Positions 35,828 through 44,183 of a DNA stretch of 64,000 nt are shown here, one piece after another. Under the pieces are notes generated by a model. The model worked only from the letters and a program-made list of their open reading frames with translations. It did no database searches and was not told where the DNA came from. Origin of the DNA: an uncultured Sphingomonadaceae bacterium (GTDB lineage: Bacteria; Pseudomonadota; Alphaproteobacteria; Sphingomonadales; Sphingomonadaceae); assembly GCA_947499255.1 (NCBI GenBank), contig CANMNF010000001.1, positions 372,001 to 436,000 of the forward strand. Reading direction: 5' to 3'. Position 1 is the first letter of the stretch, and the number at the start of each line of letters is the position of its first letter. The position numbers were made by a program, and so were the translations under genes.

Positions 35828-37083
35828 TGGCCCGCTCCTTGAGATTGGGTTGCCAATCGGATCAGAAGTGCGGCAGCTCGACCGCGTTCTTCCTTGGCTT
35901 CGATTAAAGACGCGCGGATTGCATCGCGAGCTTCGGCAGTATTCAACACTTCGATCAGAGGAAATCGGCCAGCGCGGTATCCGATCTGCACAAGCCGCAG
36001 AGCCTCCTCAGCCTGAGGTAGGGACGCCTGAGAGAGCGTTTCGACACGCGAGTCTGCGGCGAGATAGTCAGACCGCGCCTGCGCTATCCGCTGGCGCAGT
36101 TCAGCGAGCACTACCGCTTCGCGAGCGGTCGCTGCGCGCAGCTCGGCCTCGGCAGCCCGGACATTGCCCTGGTTGCGATTCGAGAATGGGAGCGGGATCG
36201 AAACACCCACGATGAACGCAGTGTCACCGCTTTCCTCAAACTGCCGGATGCCTGCTGAAAAGGTCGGGTCAGGAACGCCCAGTGATCGCTCACGGCTAAT
36301 CATGGCTCGCGCGGCTTCACGTTCGTCACGTGCCAAGCGATAGCTCAGGCCGTTTTCAGGCCCAATCTCATCTGACGGTATCGCGATGGCGGGAAAGGCC
36401 GAAGGAATAGATTGCGAGCCGGGCTCATCAGACCAGAGCGCGAACAATGCGGTCCGTGCAGCCATGCTGGCAGCTTTCGCTGCTTGTTCATCAGCCTCTG
36501 CTTCAGCCAATGCCGCTTGCGCACGCATGGCGCGCAGGGGAGGCTCGCGCCCCGCCTCGACTAGGGCTTGGGCTATCCTTGCCAATTCGCGATTGCGCTC
36601 AACCACCTCCGCGGCCAGTTTCAAGCGAGCCTCGGACGAGACCGCAGCGAGATACCGTGTGCGGACAAAAAGAGCCAGGTCAGCGCGCGTCAGGTCGGTT
36701 CGAGTGTTGGCTACTGAAGCCAGCGCTTCTGCCGCTTCGATCCGTGCGCTACGTTTCCCGCCAAGCTCGAACTGTTGGCCTATCGCTAAAGTGTATTCGG
36801 TTGCTCGCAGCCCTGTGAAGGCTCCCGAGCCCGCAAAATCTTCGACTTCAACCGACAGTTGAGGGTTTGGCCGGAGGCGCGCTTGATCGATACGCGCCTG
36901 TGCGGCGTCTGCCTCGGCAACCGGGCCGATCAGGCGCGGATTATCAGACGACGCTGAAGTGTCAGCCTCGGAAGACAGGCCGGCACGAGCGAGTGCATCC
37001 TCGAGGGAAAGGGTCTCCTGCCCGAAGGCGGGAGAGGCGAGAGCCAAGGCTGCAACAGCCATAGGCCAATGTCGAAACGACAT
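35824..37083 (-). CDS. czcC: TolC-family outer-membrane protein CzcC
   Basis: 419 residues with signal peptide MSFRHWPMAVAALALASPAFGQ. Two OEP repeats: LSLEDALARAG near the start, and EAVVLAELRQRIAQARSDYLA with LVQIGYRAGRFPLIEVLN toward the end, the latter a common motif of this family. Forms the outer-membrane channel of CzcCBA. Stop overlaps the czcB start by 4 bases. Confidence 0.9.
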   Translation of the reverse strand: MSFRHWPMAVAALALASPAFGQETLSLEDALARAGLSSEADTSASSDNPRLIGPVAEADAAQARIDQARLRPNPQLSVEVEDFAGSGAFTGLRATEYTLAIGQQFELGGKRSARIEAAEALASVANTRTDLTRADLALFVRTRYLAAVSSEARLKLAAEVVERNRELARIAQALVEAGREPPLRAMRAQAALAEAEADEQAAKAASMAARTALFALWSDEPGSQSIPSAFPAIAIPSDEIGPENGLSYRLARDEREAARAMISRERSLGVPDPTFSAGIRQFEESGDTAFIVGVSIPLPFSNRNQGNVRAAEAELRAATAREAVVLAELRQRIAQARSDYLAADSRVETLSQASLPQAEEALRLVQIGYRAGRFPLIEVLNTAEARDAIRASLIEAKEERGRAAALLIRLATQSQGAGQ

Positions 37084-37145
37084 GTTGGAAACTCCTGACA
37101 GATAGGGACGAAAGAAGCACGGACGGCTCCATTCATGGCTTCGTG

Positions 37146-37490
37146 TCAGGCTTTCGGTGGTTCTTTCAGAACGTCTTGGGCGCGCTTGTGTGGCGCCTGA
37201 TCGCTCAAAGGAAGTACAGGCAGCGCCAGCGTAAGGCCGCTGATGTCTTTCAATCTAGCCAGGGTCGGTACATCAAAACTGCAACTATGATGGTGCAAAT
37301 CAGGATGAGATTGGCCATCGGCATCGTCGTTGTGATCTACATCAGCGTAGTGCTCTGACCCGTGTGCGGCGAGATGATCAGCGACGTGAGTGCCCGAAAA
37401 CGGCTCATCCGCATGCACATCGGGCGCGACCAGAAGCTCGCAAAGAACAAGCGTGGCAATCATTGCCAAAGAGATTAGTGCGCGTGTCAT
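37146..37490 (-). CDS. Small exported His-rich protein preceding czcCBA
   Basis: 114 residues from ATG 37490 (a TTG 13 codons upstream is possible). Signal peptide MTRALISLAMIATLVLCELLVAPDVHA, then a His/Asp-rich stretch HVADHLAAHGSEHYADVDHNDD and HPDLHHHSCSFD, C-terminal DVLKEPPKA. It stands 62 bases before czcC and parallels the gene at 19895 before cusC. Probable periplasmic metal buffer or sensor-like accessory. Confidence 0.65.
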   Translation of the reverse strand: MTRALISLAMIATLVLCELLVAPDVHADEPFSGTHVADHLAAHGSEHYADVDHNDDADGQSHPDLHHHSCSFDVPTLARLKDISGLTLALPVLPLSDQAPHKRAQDVLKEPPKA

Positions 37491-37647
37491 GGACGACGAC
37501 GATATGTCGCTTTGTTCGCTGTTTGGCAATCAAATTTGGTAAATGATCTTGTACCCTGGCCTCATCGGACCAGTTTTTTCAGAAGGCGCAAGCATCCGAA
37601 TTCCACGCAGAGGTACGCCGACGGCCTCTGTCCGAAATTCAGACTTC

Positions 37648-37923
37648 TTACAGATCCCAGAAGACTGAGAAGCCGACATGCGATGCATAATAAGCCGAGA
37701 TCGCTAGGATCACCGGAGCCCCGTGCATGTAGTTCACTTGCCATCTCAGCCAAGTTTTGGGCAGGAACAGCACTTTGTCGAGGCCAGTCTCAAGGGCTGG
37801 ACGCCATCGACCAGCGCGCCAATCATCCGCAGTAACCAGCACGGACAGGACCGCGCAAATCAGCGCCATGATACCCACAGCGATATAGAGCGACGTCCAG
37901 GCAATCAGGGCTTCGTGCTTCAT
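37648..37923 (-). CDS. Small two-helix membrane protein
   Basis: 91 residues from ATG 37923; the frame extends upstream but would overlap the next gene. Two hydrophobic segments, SLYIAVGIMALICAVLSVLV and APVILAISAYYASHVGFSVF, with a central basic/Trp-rich loop (DDWRAGRWRPAL, LPKTWLRWQVNYMHG). No family recognised. Lies between the czc unit and the transfer region. Confidence 0.5.
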   Translation of the reverse strand: MKHEALIAWTSLYIAVGIMALICAVLSVLVTADDWRAGRWRPALETGLDKVLFLPKTWLRWQVNYMHGAPVILAISAYYASHVGFSVFWDL

Positions 37924-38038
37924 AGTCGCAGAATATCGAAATCTGCGCCCCTTGTCGTCCGTGAATTTTGGGTTTGGCGGCGGATCGCTTGATCGATCCG
38001 CATGCATTCCGTGATTGCGTGCCGGTAGCGCTCGGCAG

Positions 38039-38533
38039 TCACCCAAACGCGCGGTCCGCGTCACCTATCGGTTCACGTTGAGCTTCGATGCGCGCATGAT
38101 TCTCGGCAATCGCCGTAGTCGCGCGCTTGGCAAGACCTTGGCAAAGCCCCTCCTTCAAAGGTTCGAATTCGCCCTCACAAGCCGCCATAACTTCGAAGAG
38201 TTGAACGGCCAGAGCAGTCGCAACATGGGCCGTGGTCTCGCAGCAGGGGTCTTCATAGGATTCCGGGCTATCAAAGCAGCGCATCGCTAATTCCGCGCGG
38301 ACCGGGTCGATTTTTAACCTCTGCCTCAGCTTGACGATTTCATCGAACTCCAGCTTGCCTTCCTCGATGCGCTCATAGAACCGATGGCGGTGGCTGGTCT
38401 TCACGATCCCTTCACTCACGAGGCATCTGATGCTCACACCCTGCTTTTTCATCTGAAGCTTTATGAGAATGGCGTTTTCACGGTGCACCTGAGCGCACGA
38501 TTTCTCTTCAACACTCCCTGACCCCTGATACAT
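38039..38533 (-). CDS. Hypothetical protein near the transfer region
   Basis: 164 residues, soluble. The first half (about 18-85: NAILIKLQMKKQGVSIRCLV, KTSHRHRFYERIEEGKLEFDEIVKLRQRLKI) has the look of a helix-turn-helix DNA-binding domain, as in regulators with a Cro-like fold. The rest is helical with Cys residues (EDPCCETTAHV). Could regulate transfer or cargo genes; unproven. Confidence 0.55.
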   Translation of the reverse strand: MYQGSGSVEEKSCAQVHRENAILIKLQMKKQGVSIRCLVSEGIVKTSHRHRFYERIEEGKLEFDEIVKLRQRLKIDPVRAELAMRCFDSPESYEDPCCETTAHVATALAVQLFEVMAACEGEFEPLKEGLCQGLAKRATTAIAENHARIEAQREPIGDADRAFG

Positions 38534-38605
38534 GATCCTTCCTTATACACAGCCTATGCACACGCATACTGTGGATAACTTTTCAAGGGTTTGGCAAGAG
38601 AAAAT

Positions 38606-38953
38606 TTACCCTTTTGCGATCTGCATCGAGCAATAGATGACCGTTTCTCGCACGCCGCAATGGTCTCCCGCGCGCTGGCACAAGCTGGCTCGAAACATGT
38701 CAAGCTCGTCGTTGAGAGGCTTGGCCAGCCTCAGATTGATAGGAATTGGGCCGCCCAGTGGCGGGTCTTCCCCGAAGCCTTCAGGCAGCGCTGCGCTCTC
38801 GGGTTCCACTGTTTCCAGAGCGGTCGTAATGACGTCGCTAAGTCTTTGAAAGCGCTCTTCTCGCAGGGTCAGAGCTTTTACGGCTTCCGCAATGACCTCG
38901 AGACCCTCTCTGCTGACCATCAGCTTATGATTGACGCTCGGCTCGGCGGCCAT
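38606..38953 (-). CDS. Hypothetical protein adjacent to oriT candidate, possible relaxosome accessory
   Basis: 115 residues. The C-terminal half, PIPINLRLAKPLNDELDMFR followed by VRETVIYCSMQIAKG, has the strand-helix-helix rhythm of ribbon-helix-helix proteins (TraY/MobC-like), preceded by a helical N-terminal half. It faces away from the tra operon across the 357-base gene-free region. A relaxosome role is inference from place and fold impression. Confidence 0.5.
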   Translation of the reverse strand: MAAEPSVNHKLMVSREGLEVIAEAVKALTLREERFQRLSDVITTALETVEPESAALPEGFGEDPPLGGPIPINLRLAKPLNDELDMFRASLCQRAGDHCGVRETVIYCSMQIAKG

Positions 38954-39310
38954 TGGCGAGTTCCTCCAGTCTTATCGTTCTTTCCGAAGCGTCTGTCGCA
39001 CTTAGCCCATCACTGGTCGAGCCTTCCGACTCGAAAAATTTTCGGACTGGTTATGCCCGCAAACCACGCGGCAAGAAATAATACCCACGTGGGTCGATAA
39101 TCATGACCGCCCGGGTCTGAATACGACACCACTTGGCTACGCCGGTGAAGCCACCTGGTTACGAATTTCGTGCCAGCCGGGTCCAAAAACAGTGATTCGG
39201 GCAAGTTAATTCTAAGTTGCTGCGATCAATCACTTGAGAAAAGACCCGCGAAATTGCCCTTTTGATTGCGACGCCATCAGCGTCTCTCGTCAAACCAGAA
39301 GGGAAAGACA
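38954..39310. other. Gene-free region with several dyads: candidate oriT and tra promoter
   Basis: No ORF. Structures seen: CGAAAA-A-TTTTCG (39032-39044); the perfect palindrome ACCCACGTGGGT (39083-39094); and an imperfect inverted repeat ACCACTTGGCT/AGCCACCTGGT (39128-39138 and 39149-39159, 9 of 11 pairs, 10-base loop). Such clustered repeats between a possible relaxosome gene and traA fit an F-type oriT. No known nic sequence was recognised, so the site of nicking is not called. Confidence 0.4.
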
Positions 39311-39643
39311 ATGAAAACACACGCTTTGAAAAAACCGGAATTAAAGAAGGCCGGCTCGACTCTCGCCGTGGCCGCAGCCGCGGTCGCCGGAATGAGCGTC
39401 CTGGGTGTGGATGCTGCATTGGCCGGCACCGACACTACCTTCGATACAGCGCTGACGACGTTCACGAACTTCCTCGAGGGTTCGGGCGGTAAGATCATTA
39501 CCGTCTTGTCGCTTGCTGGCGGCATCGTCGCGCTCGCCTCAGGCCGCTTTTCGATGGGTCAGATTGCCATTCCGGTCGGCGTCGGCGTTGGTGCTGGCAC
39601 CGGTGTGCCGATCGTCACTTCGACGATCACCGGCACGGTCTGA
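39311..39643 (+). CDS. traA: Pilin precursor TraA-like
   Basis: 110 residues from ATG 39311 (GAAGGGA site). Long leader MKTHALKKPELKKAGSTLAV... to about residue 38 (DAALA), then a mature part of about 72 residues with two hydrophobic segments, KIITVLSLAGGIVALASG and IAIPVGVGVGAGTGVPIVTS, separated by a short positively charged turn. Size, leader and first place in the tra operon fit F-type pilin. Sequence is too short for certainty by itself. Confidence 0.82.
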   Translation: MKTHALKKPELKKAGSTLAVAAAAVAGMSVLGVDAALAGTDTTFDTALTTFTNFLEGSGGKIITVLSLAGGIVALASGRFSMGQIAIPVGVGVGAGTGVPIVTSTITGTV

Positions 39644-39666
39644 TCTGGCGATCGAACCTTCATCGA

Positions 39667-39714
39667 GGGGGTGCATCGCTGTCTGCTTTTCAGATGACGG
39701 CCACCTCCTTTTTT
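39667..39714 (+). terminator. Terminator/attenuator between traA and traL
   Basis: GGGGGTG (39667) pairs with CACCTCC (39702-39708) with one G-U, the loop holding a smaller stem, followed by six Ts. Placed just after the pilin gene, it would make pilin mRNA more abundant than the rest of the operon. Confidence 0.6.
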
Positions 39715-39728
39715 GGCGGAGCTGACCA

Positions 39729-40013
39729 TTGGACCAATATTCCATCCCAAAGCATCTTGATGATCCGGAGTTAATCGGATTTTGGACGCTCGATGAATTC
39801 CTCGTGATGGTTATTCCCTTCGCGTGGGGAATTCTCGCACAGCATATTGTCATCGGCCTTATCTTGGCCATCGCTGCGTGGTTTGGGTATCGCAAACTCA
39901 AAGCCGGGCGTTCAATGTATTGGGTGCTGCATTTTGGCTACTGGCATTTGCCAGGTGGTTTCTTTGGTCTGAAGGTCGCTCCGCCCTCTCATCTTCGTGT
40001 GATGGCGGGCTGA
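39729..40013 (+). CDS. traL: Type IV secretion membrane protein TraL
   Basis: 94 residues from TTG 39729 with GGCGGAG in front. Begins YSIPKHLDDPELIGFWTLDE, the TraL family opening, and has one hairpin-like hydrophobic region (VMVIPFAWGILAQHIVIGLI). Family members belong to the inner-membrane part of the F-type pilus machine. TraE follows after one base. Confidence 0.93.
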   Translation: MDQYSIPKHLDDPELIGFWTLDEFLVMVIPFAWGILAQHIVIGLILAIAAWFGYRKLKAGRSMYWVLHFGYWHLPGGFFGLKVAPPSHLRVMAG

Positions 40014-40014
40014 C

Positions 40015-40578
40015 ATGGAATTATCTCTTGCTCATGAAGCGTCGCAAAAGACGCTTAAACAACGCAATCTCCTCGCGCTGATCTGCATTGTCCTCGGTAT
40101 CTTGGTCGTGGTCATGTTCACCGCAGCGTCGACCCGCGACCGCGAGATCGTGCTGCAGCCGATCCTTCCCAGCAAGATGGCGCTCAGCTCGACTGCCGTT
40201 ACGCCCGAATATCTCGAGGCGGTGACCCGCGACACAGCGCAGCTTGCGCTCAATCGCTCTCCTGAAACCCTGCAATATTGGCTCGATGGAATCGTCGCGA
40301 TAGCTGCGCCGGAATCGCGCGGCGCGCTCAAAGCCGATCTTATGACAATCATGCAGGAGCAACAGGGCTCGCAGGTCACGCAGTTCGTCACGATCGATTG
40401 GATCAAGACCGATCCGGAAGCCCTCACTAGTCAGGTCGGCGGCGTGCTCCACACGATCGTCGGCTCGCGCGATGTCCGCCGCGAGCACAAGATTTTCGAG
40501 TTCCACTGGAAATACACCGGTGTGTCGCTTCGCCTCAAAGGCTTTGGCGTGGTCGTAAAAGAGGGAGAGGACAAATGA
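40015..40578 (+). CDS. traE: Conjugative transfer protein TraE
   Basis: 187 residues. N-terminal membrane helix NLLALICIVLGILVVVMFTA, then a VirB8-like periplasmic domain with the conserved C-terminal FHWKYTGVSLRLKGFG. Functions in pilus assembly at the inner membrane. The stop overlaps traK by 4 bases. Confidence 0.93.
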   Translation: MELSLAHEASQKTLKQRNLLALICIVLGILVVVMFTAASTRDREIVLQPILPSKMALSSTAVTPEYLEAVTRDTAQLALNRSPETLQYWLDGIVAIAAPESRGALKADLMTIMQEQQGSQVTQFVTIDWIKTDPEALTSQVGGVLHTIVGSRDVRREHKIFEFHWKYTGVSLRLKGFGVVVKEGEDK

Positions 40579-41375
40579 GCCTATTTGTCTCTTCACTTAT
40601 GATCGCGACTGGCGCTGTTCTTGCTTCGCGGATCGATTGCCAGCTTACCCGCCTTGCTGGGAGCGCGTTAATTGCCGGTTCGCTCACCGTTTCAGTTGCT
40701 CCGGCTGCTGCCCAGGAACACATCCTCACTGTGGATAATGGCGAGGTCCTCTGCCAGGCGTCCAAGTCTGATCTCACGCGCATCGCGTTGAAGGATGACC
40801 AATTCGTGTCCGTCTCGCGTGTCCAATCAGGCGTGCCAACCGAAGACTTCTCCATCGTGCACGAGCCGACGCGCGGCGACCTCTATCTCTCTGTCCCGCA
40901 GGGCTATTCCAAGCCGAACATCTCGTTCTTCGGCACCACCCAAAAGGGCTTCGTCTACAAGTTTGATTGCCGGGTAGGTGGGGAGGGCGCTCTCCAGGTT
41001 TTTGTCGCGAATGCGGATGTCGAGAACCCGCAGCCTCCGGCTGAAACGCTTCAGGCCTTTGCGCCTCTTGAAGACCGTGCTGTGGGCCTTGTCCGGGCGA
41101 TGTTCGAGCAGCGTCCTGTCACGGGCTTCGACATCAGCGACGCGGCTCGCGCTCCGGTGAATGTCGGCGACTTCAAGGTCCAGTTGGTCACGGAATATCG
41201 AAGCCCGACGATGACGGGGAAGGTACTCCGCATCGAAAACACGGGCGACGCGCCGCTCGTTCTCAATGAACAGCTGATCGCTGGCGATGGGGCGATCGCT
41301 GTGACGATTTCCAATCCGAACCTCGAAAGCGGGCAGGCCACCGCTGCTTACGTCGTGGTCCCCTCAGGAAGGTAA
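40575..41375 (+). CDS. traK: Outer-membrane core protein TraK
   Basis: 266 residues. Signal peptide is preceded by an unusually long N region; the hydrophobic part and cleavage look to be LAGSALIAGSLTVSVAPAAAQ (about 27-47). The mature domain is beta-rich as in TraK/VirB9-like proteins, ending in a second beta domain (KVQLVTEYRSPTMTGKVLRI). Forms the transfer channel core with TraB and TraV. Confidence 0.88.
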   Translation: MSLFVSSLMIATGAVLASRIDCQLTRLAGSALIAGSLTVSVAPAAAQEHILTVDNGEVLCQASKSDLTRIALKDDQFVSVSRVQSGVPTEDFSIVHEPTRGDLYLSVPQGYSKPNISFFGTTQKGFVYKFDCRVGGEGALQVFVANADVENPQPPAETLQAFAPLEDRAVGLVRAMFEQRPVTGFDISDAARAPVNVGDFKVQLVTEYRSPTMTGKVLRIENTGDAPLVLNEQLIAGDGAIAVTISNPNLESGQATAAYVVVPSGR

Positions 41376-41380
41376 AGCTC

Positions 41381-42670
41381 ATGGATTTTCTGAAGCGCAA
41401 ACCAAAGAACCTCGATGCGGCCGAAGTCGACCAGCACGATACTCTTGATGCGACGGGCTCGATTGCCGAGAATTCGCAGACGCAGAAGCGTCAGAAAATG
41501 CTCATGTTCGGTCTGGGTGGAGTGATTGCGATCGCTGGCGCGATGTATGTCCTCGATACCGACGACACGATTGATGAGGCGATGGCTGATGGCACGCAAA
41601 CGACCGTGTCGACCGATGCCTTGATGAACCGTCAGCGTGTCGATCAGGAATGGGTTGCGATGTACGAGGGTGAGATCAACACGCTCGACACTCGTGTTAA
41701 GGGCACCGAAGCTCAGGGCGCTCAATTGGCCGAGCTCAAGAGCGAAGTGGAACAGCTTAGAGGCGCCAATGCGGAGATGGCGCGCGACGGCCAGCGCGTG
41801 CTGGAAGCCTATGAACGTGAGAACCAGCAGCTGCGCCAACAGGTGCAGCGCGGGAACGCTCGGCCAACAGCGCCGGGCCCGGTCGCCGCCGCGCAGGCTT
41901 TGGGCGTGCCCCCCGCCCAAGGTTCTGCTGCGGCGGCGCCAACCCCTCCTCGCCGCTCGAATGATGTCCAGATGGTGTCGTTCGCGGCTGAGGGTGGAAC
42001 AGCATCGCGCATCGATCCCTCGAACTCACCTGCCGTTTACACAGATTCTCCGAACTACCTTCCGCCCAATTCTATCGCCAAGGCGACCGTGGTGGTCGGT
42101 GTTGATGCGACTACGAACACGCGCAGCCAGAGCGATCCGCTACCTGTCCTTCTGCGTGTCACGGGTCCGGCGCGCTCGGTCTATGGGGAAGGGAAACTCC
42201 TCGCGACCCGCGTGCAAGGCTGCATGGTCAATGGCGCTGCCTATGGCGATCTTTCCAGCGAGAAGGTCTATGTCAAACTCCAACGCATGACCTGCGCGCA
42301 GCCGGGCGGGCGGTTCGCGGTCTCCGAAGTCAAAGGCTTCATCGCCTTCGGCGGCAAGGTCGGCGTGCGTGGACGGGTTGTGAGCCGTGAAGGCGGATTG
42401 ACTACGCAGGCCTTTATCGCCGGGCTCTTCGGCGGCGTCGGCAACGCCTTCCAAGGCGCCAATCAGATCCCGCGCATCGCCAACGAACCCGTTCTGCCTT
42501 CGGCGGAGGATGTGGGCATTCAGGCTATTGGCGGCGGCGCGGCCAATGCCGGCAACACCTTGTCTGAATATCTGATCGAGCGAGCCGAACAATATCAGCC
42601 AGTGGTCGAAATGCCGACCGGGGCGGAGGTCGAGGTCGTTTTCCTCGACGGCACGTTCATCCGAAACTGA
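41381..42670 (+). CDS. traB: Conjugative transfer core protein TraB
   Basis: 429 residues. N-terminal cytosolic segment, one membrane helix (LMFGLGGVIAIAGAMYVL), a coiled-coil region (about 85-150, GEINTLDTRVKG...REN), a Pro/Ala-rich periplasmic spacer, and the C-terminal VirB10-like domain (KVYVKLQRMTCAQPGGRFAV, GFIAFGGKVGVRGRVVSREG). This is the F-type VirB10 analogue spanning both membranes. Confidence 0.93.
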   Translation: MDFLKRKPKNLDAAEVDQHDTLDATGSIAENSQTQKRQKMLMFGLGGVIAIAGAMYVLDTDDTIDEAMADGTQTTVSTDALMNRQRVDQEWVAMYEGEINTLDTRVKGTEAQGAQLAELKSEVEQLRGANAEMARDGQRVLEAYERENQQLRQQVQRGNARPTAPGPVAAAQALGVPPAQGSAAAAPTPPRRSNDVQMVSFAAEGGTASRIDPSNSPAVYTDSPNYLPPNSIAKATVVVGVDATTNTRSQSDPLPVLLRVTGPARSVYGEGKLLATRVQGCMVNGAAYGDLSSEKVYVKLQRMTCAQPGGRFAVSEVKGFIAFGGKVGVRGRVVSREGGLTTQAFIAGLFGGVGNAFQGANQIPRIANEPVLPSAEDVGIQAIGGGAANAGNTLSEYLIERAEQYQPVVEMPTGAEVEVVFLDGTFIRN

Positions 42671-42684
42671 GGAGGAGTAATGGT

Positions 42685-43524
42685 ATGAAGAAGTATACAC
42701 CCTTGGCCAAAGTGACCGGCGGTATCGCGGCCCTTGCGACAGGAAGCGGCGTTGCGGTCGCCGCCGCCGCTCTCGTCTCCCCGGCTGACTCCAACGTTGC
42801 CAAAGCGCTCGCCGACAGGCTGCCCAAAACCGAGATCACGGCGGTTGATTGCGCCAGAATTGATGGCGTCTGCGAGGTCCAGGCCAAGCAGAACCTGTTC
42901 TATGTCGACGAAGGCGCACGATATCTCATCATCGGCCGTGTCTACGATATGGAGACCAGGCAGGACCTGACCGCCGCGCGCCTCCTCGAAATGAACCCGG
43001 ATATGCTTGTCGGGGGAGGGGGCGCTGCTGACAATGCGCCTGCACAGTCCGGTCGACTAGGTACTCAGCCAAAAGGTGCAGCGCCGACCATTGACGCGCA
43101 AGTTGATCCGGCTGCTCTTGGAGCTTTGCCGAAGAACGGCGCGGTTACGATGGGGCGGGGTTCTAGAACCCTGACCGTCTTCAGCGACTTCCGCTGTGGG
43201 TACTGCAAGCGTCTGCACGAAACGCTTGAAACGCTCGATGTGAAGGTGGTCGAGCGCCCGATATCCGTTCTCGGCACCCGCCCGATTTCCGAAGCGGTGA
43301 TCTGCTCGCCCGACAAAAAGCGCGCGGTGAACCAAGCCTATGATGGTGGGTCAATCACGACAGGCGGCGACTGCGACACTTCGGGCCTTGATGCCAACGA
43401 AGCGTTTGCACGTAAGCACGGTTTCACCGGCACCCCGGTCATCGTTCGCGAGGATGGCGCTGTGGTTCACGGCTACCGCCCGCGCGAATTCCTCGAAAAC
43501 TGGATCAAAGGGAACGCCTCATGA
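42685..43524 (+). CDS. dsbC: DsbC-like disulfide isomerase of the tra operon
   Basis: 279 residues. N-terminal membrane/signal segment, a DsbC-type dimerisation region (about 40-95), a linker, then a thioredoxin-fold domain with TVFSDFRCGYCKRLHE (C-x-x-C) and the cis-Pro loop FTGTPVIV. Helps fold Cys-rich TraN, TraU and TraH in the periplasm. Overlaps traV by 4 bases. Confidence 0.9.
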   Translation: MKKYTPLAKVTGGIAALATGSGVAVAAAALVSPADSNVAKALADRLPKTEITAVDCARIDGVCEVQAKQNLFYVDEGARYLIIGRVYDMETRQDLTAARLLEMNPDMLVGGGGAADNAPAQSGRLGTQPKGAAPTIDAQVDPAALGALPKNGAVTMGRGSRTLTVFSDFRCGYCKRLHETLETLDVKVVERPISVLGTRPISEAVICSPDKKRAVNQAYDGGSITTGGDCDTSGLDANEAFARKHGFTGTPVIVREDGAVVHGYRPREFLENWIKGNAS

Positions 43525-44177
43525 CAATGAAGCCGCTTATCGCGCTTGCAGCGCTCGCCGCAGCTCTTGGAGGTTGCACGACGTTCGGGACGAACATCAA
43601 TGGCAGCTTCCGATGTGATGCTCCTGACGGCGTGTGTGCACCCTCGACAGTGATTGATGACAATGCGCTCGCAAGGATCGGAGAGACGAGCTCAACCGAC
43701 CTGCTCGACCCTGTCGGCCCCTACCAGATGGACGACGGCATCGACACGCCCGTTCACATCATCGCTGCTGCGAATGCTCCGGCGATGTCGCGTCCTGCGC
43801 CGAGTTATGAGCTGTCCGTCGTATTCCCCGCCTATACCGATGCATCGGGGACCTCTCACGCTCGACGCGTGGTTCATACCCAGGCGGGCTTGCCAGGGCG
43901 CGGGGATGCGATGGATGCAATGGCCCAGCGCGGCGCTCAACCTTCGCGCAATCGCGGTCTTTTGGCGGCTGCTGAAAGCGCGCCTTCCTTTCTCGCCATC
44001 GCTCCCGGAGTCTTGAGTGCAGGGCTTCCTCCAGCAGGCGACGAAGTTACCGCGCAAGCGGCTGCTGCCGATCGCCCCAATCCCATCGAGGAGATCGAGG
44101 ACAAGGTGAAAGAGCGCCTATCCACTCAGCAGCAGGCACGCCGAGAGGCAGCCTCCTTTCCAGGCACCGTGGAGTAA
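43521..44177 (+). CDS. traV: Outer-membrane lipoprotein TraV
   Basis: 218 residues. Lipoprotein signal ALAALAAALGGC with acylated Cys at about residue 19, then the two-Cys TraV motif GSFRCDAPDGVCAPS and a variable Pro/Ala-rich C-terminal part. TraV anchors the TraK/TraB core in the outer membrane (VirB7 analogue). Confidence 0.88.
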   Translation: MTMKPLIALAALAAALGGCTTFGTNINGSFRCDAPDGVCAPSTVIDDNALARIGETSSTDLLDPVGPYQMDDGIDTPVHIIAAANAPAMSRPAPSYELSVVFPAYTDASGTSHARRVVHTQAGLPGRGDAMDAMAQRGAQPSRNRGLLAAAESAPSFLAIAPGVLSAGLPPAGDEVTAQAAAADRPNPIEEIEDKVKERLSTQQQARREAASFPGTVE

Positions 44178-44183
44178 AGCGCG

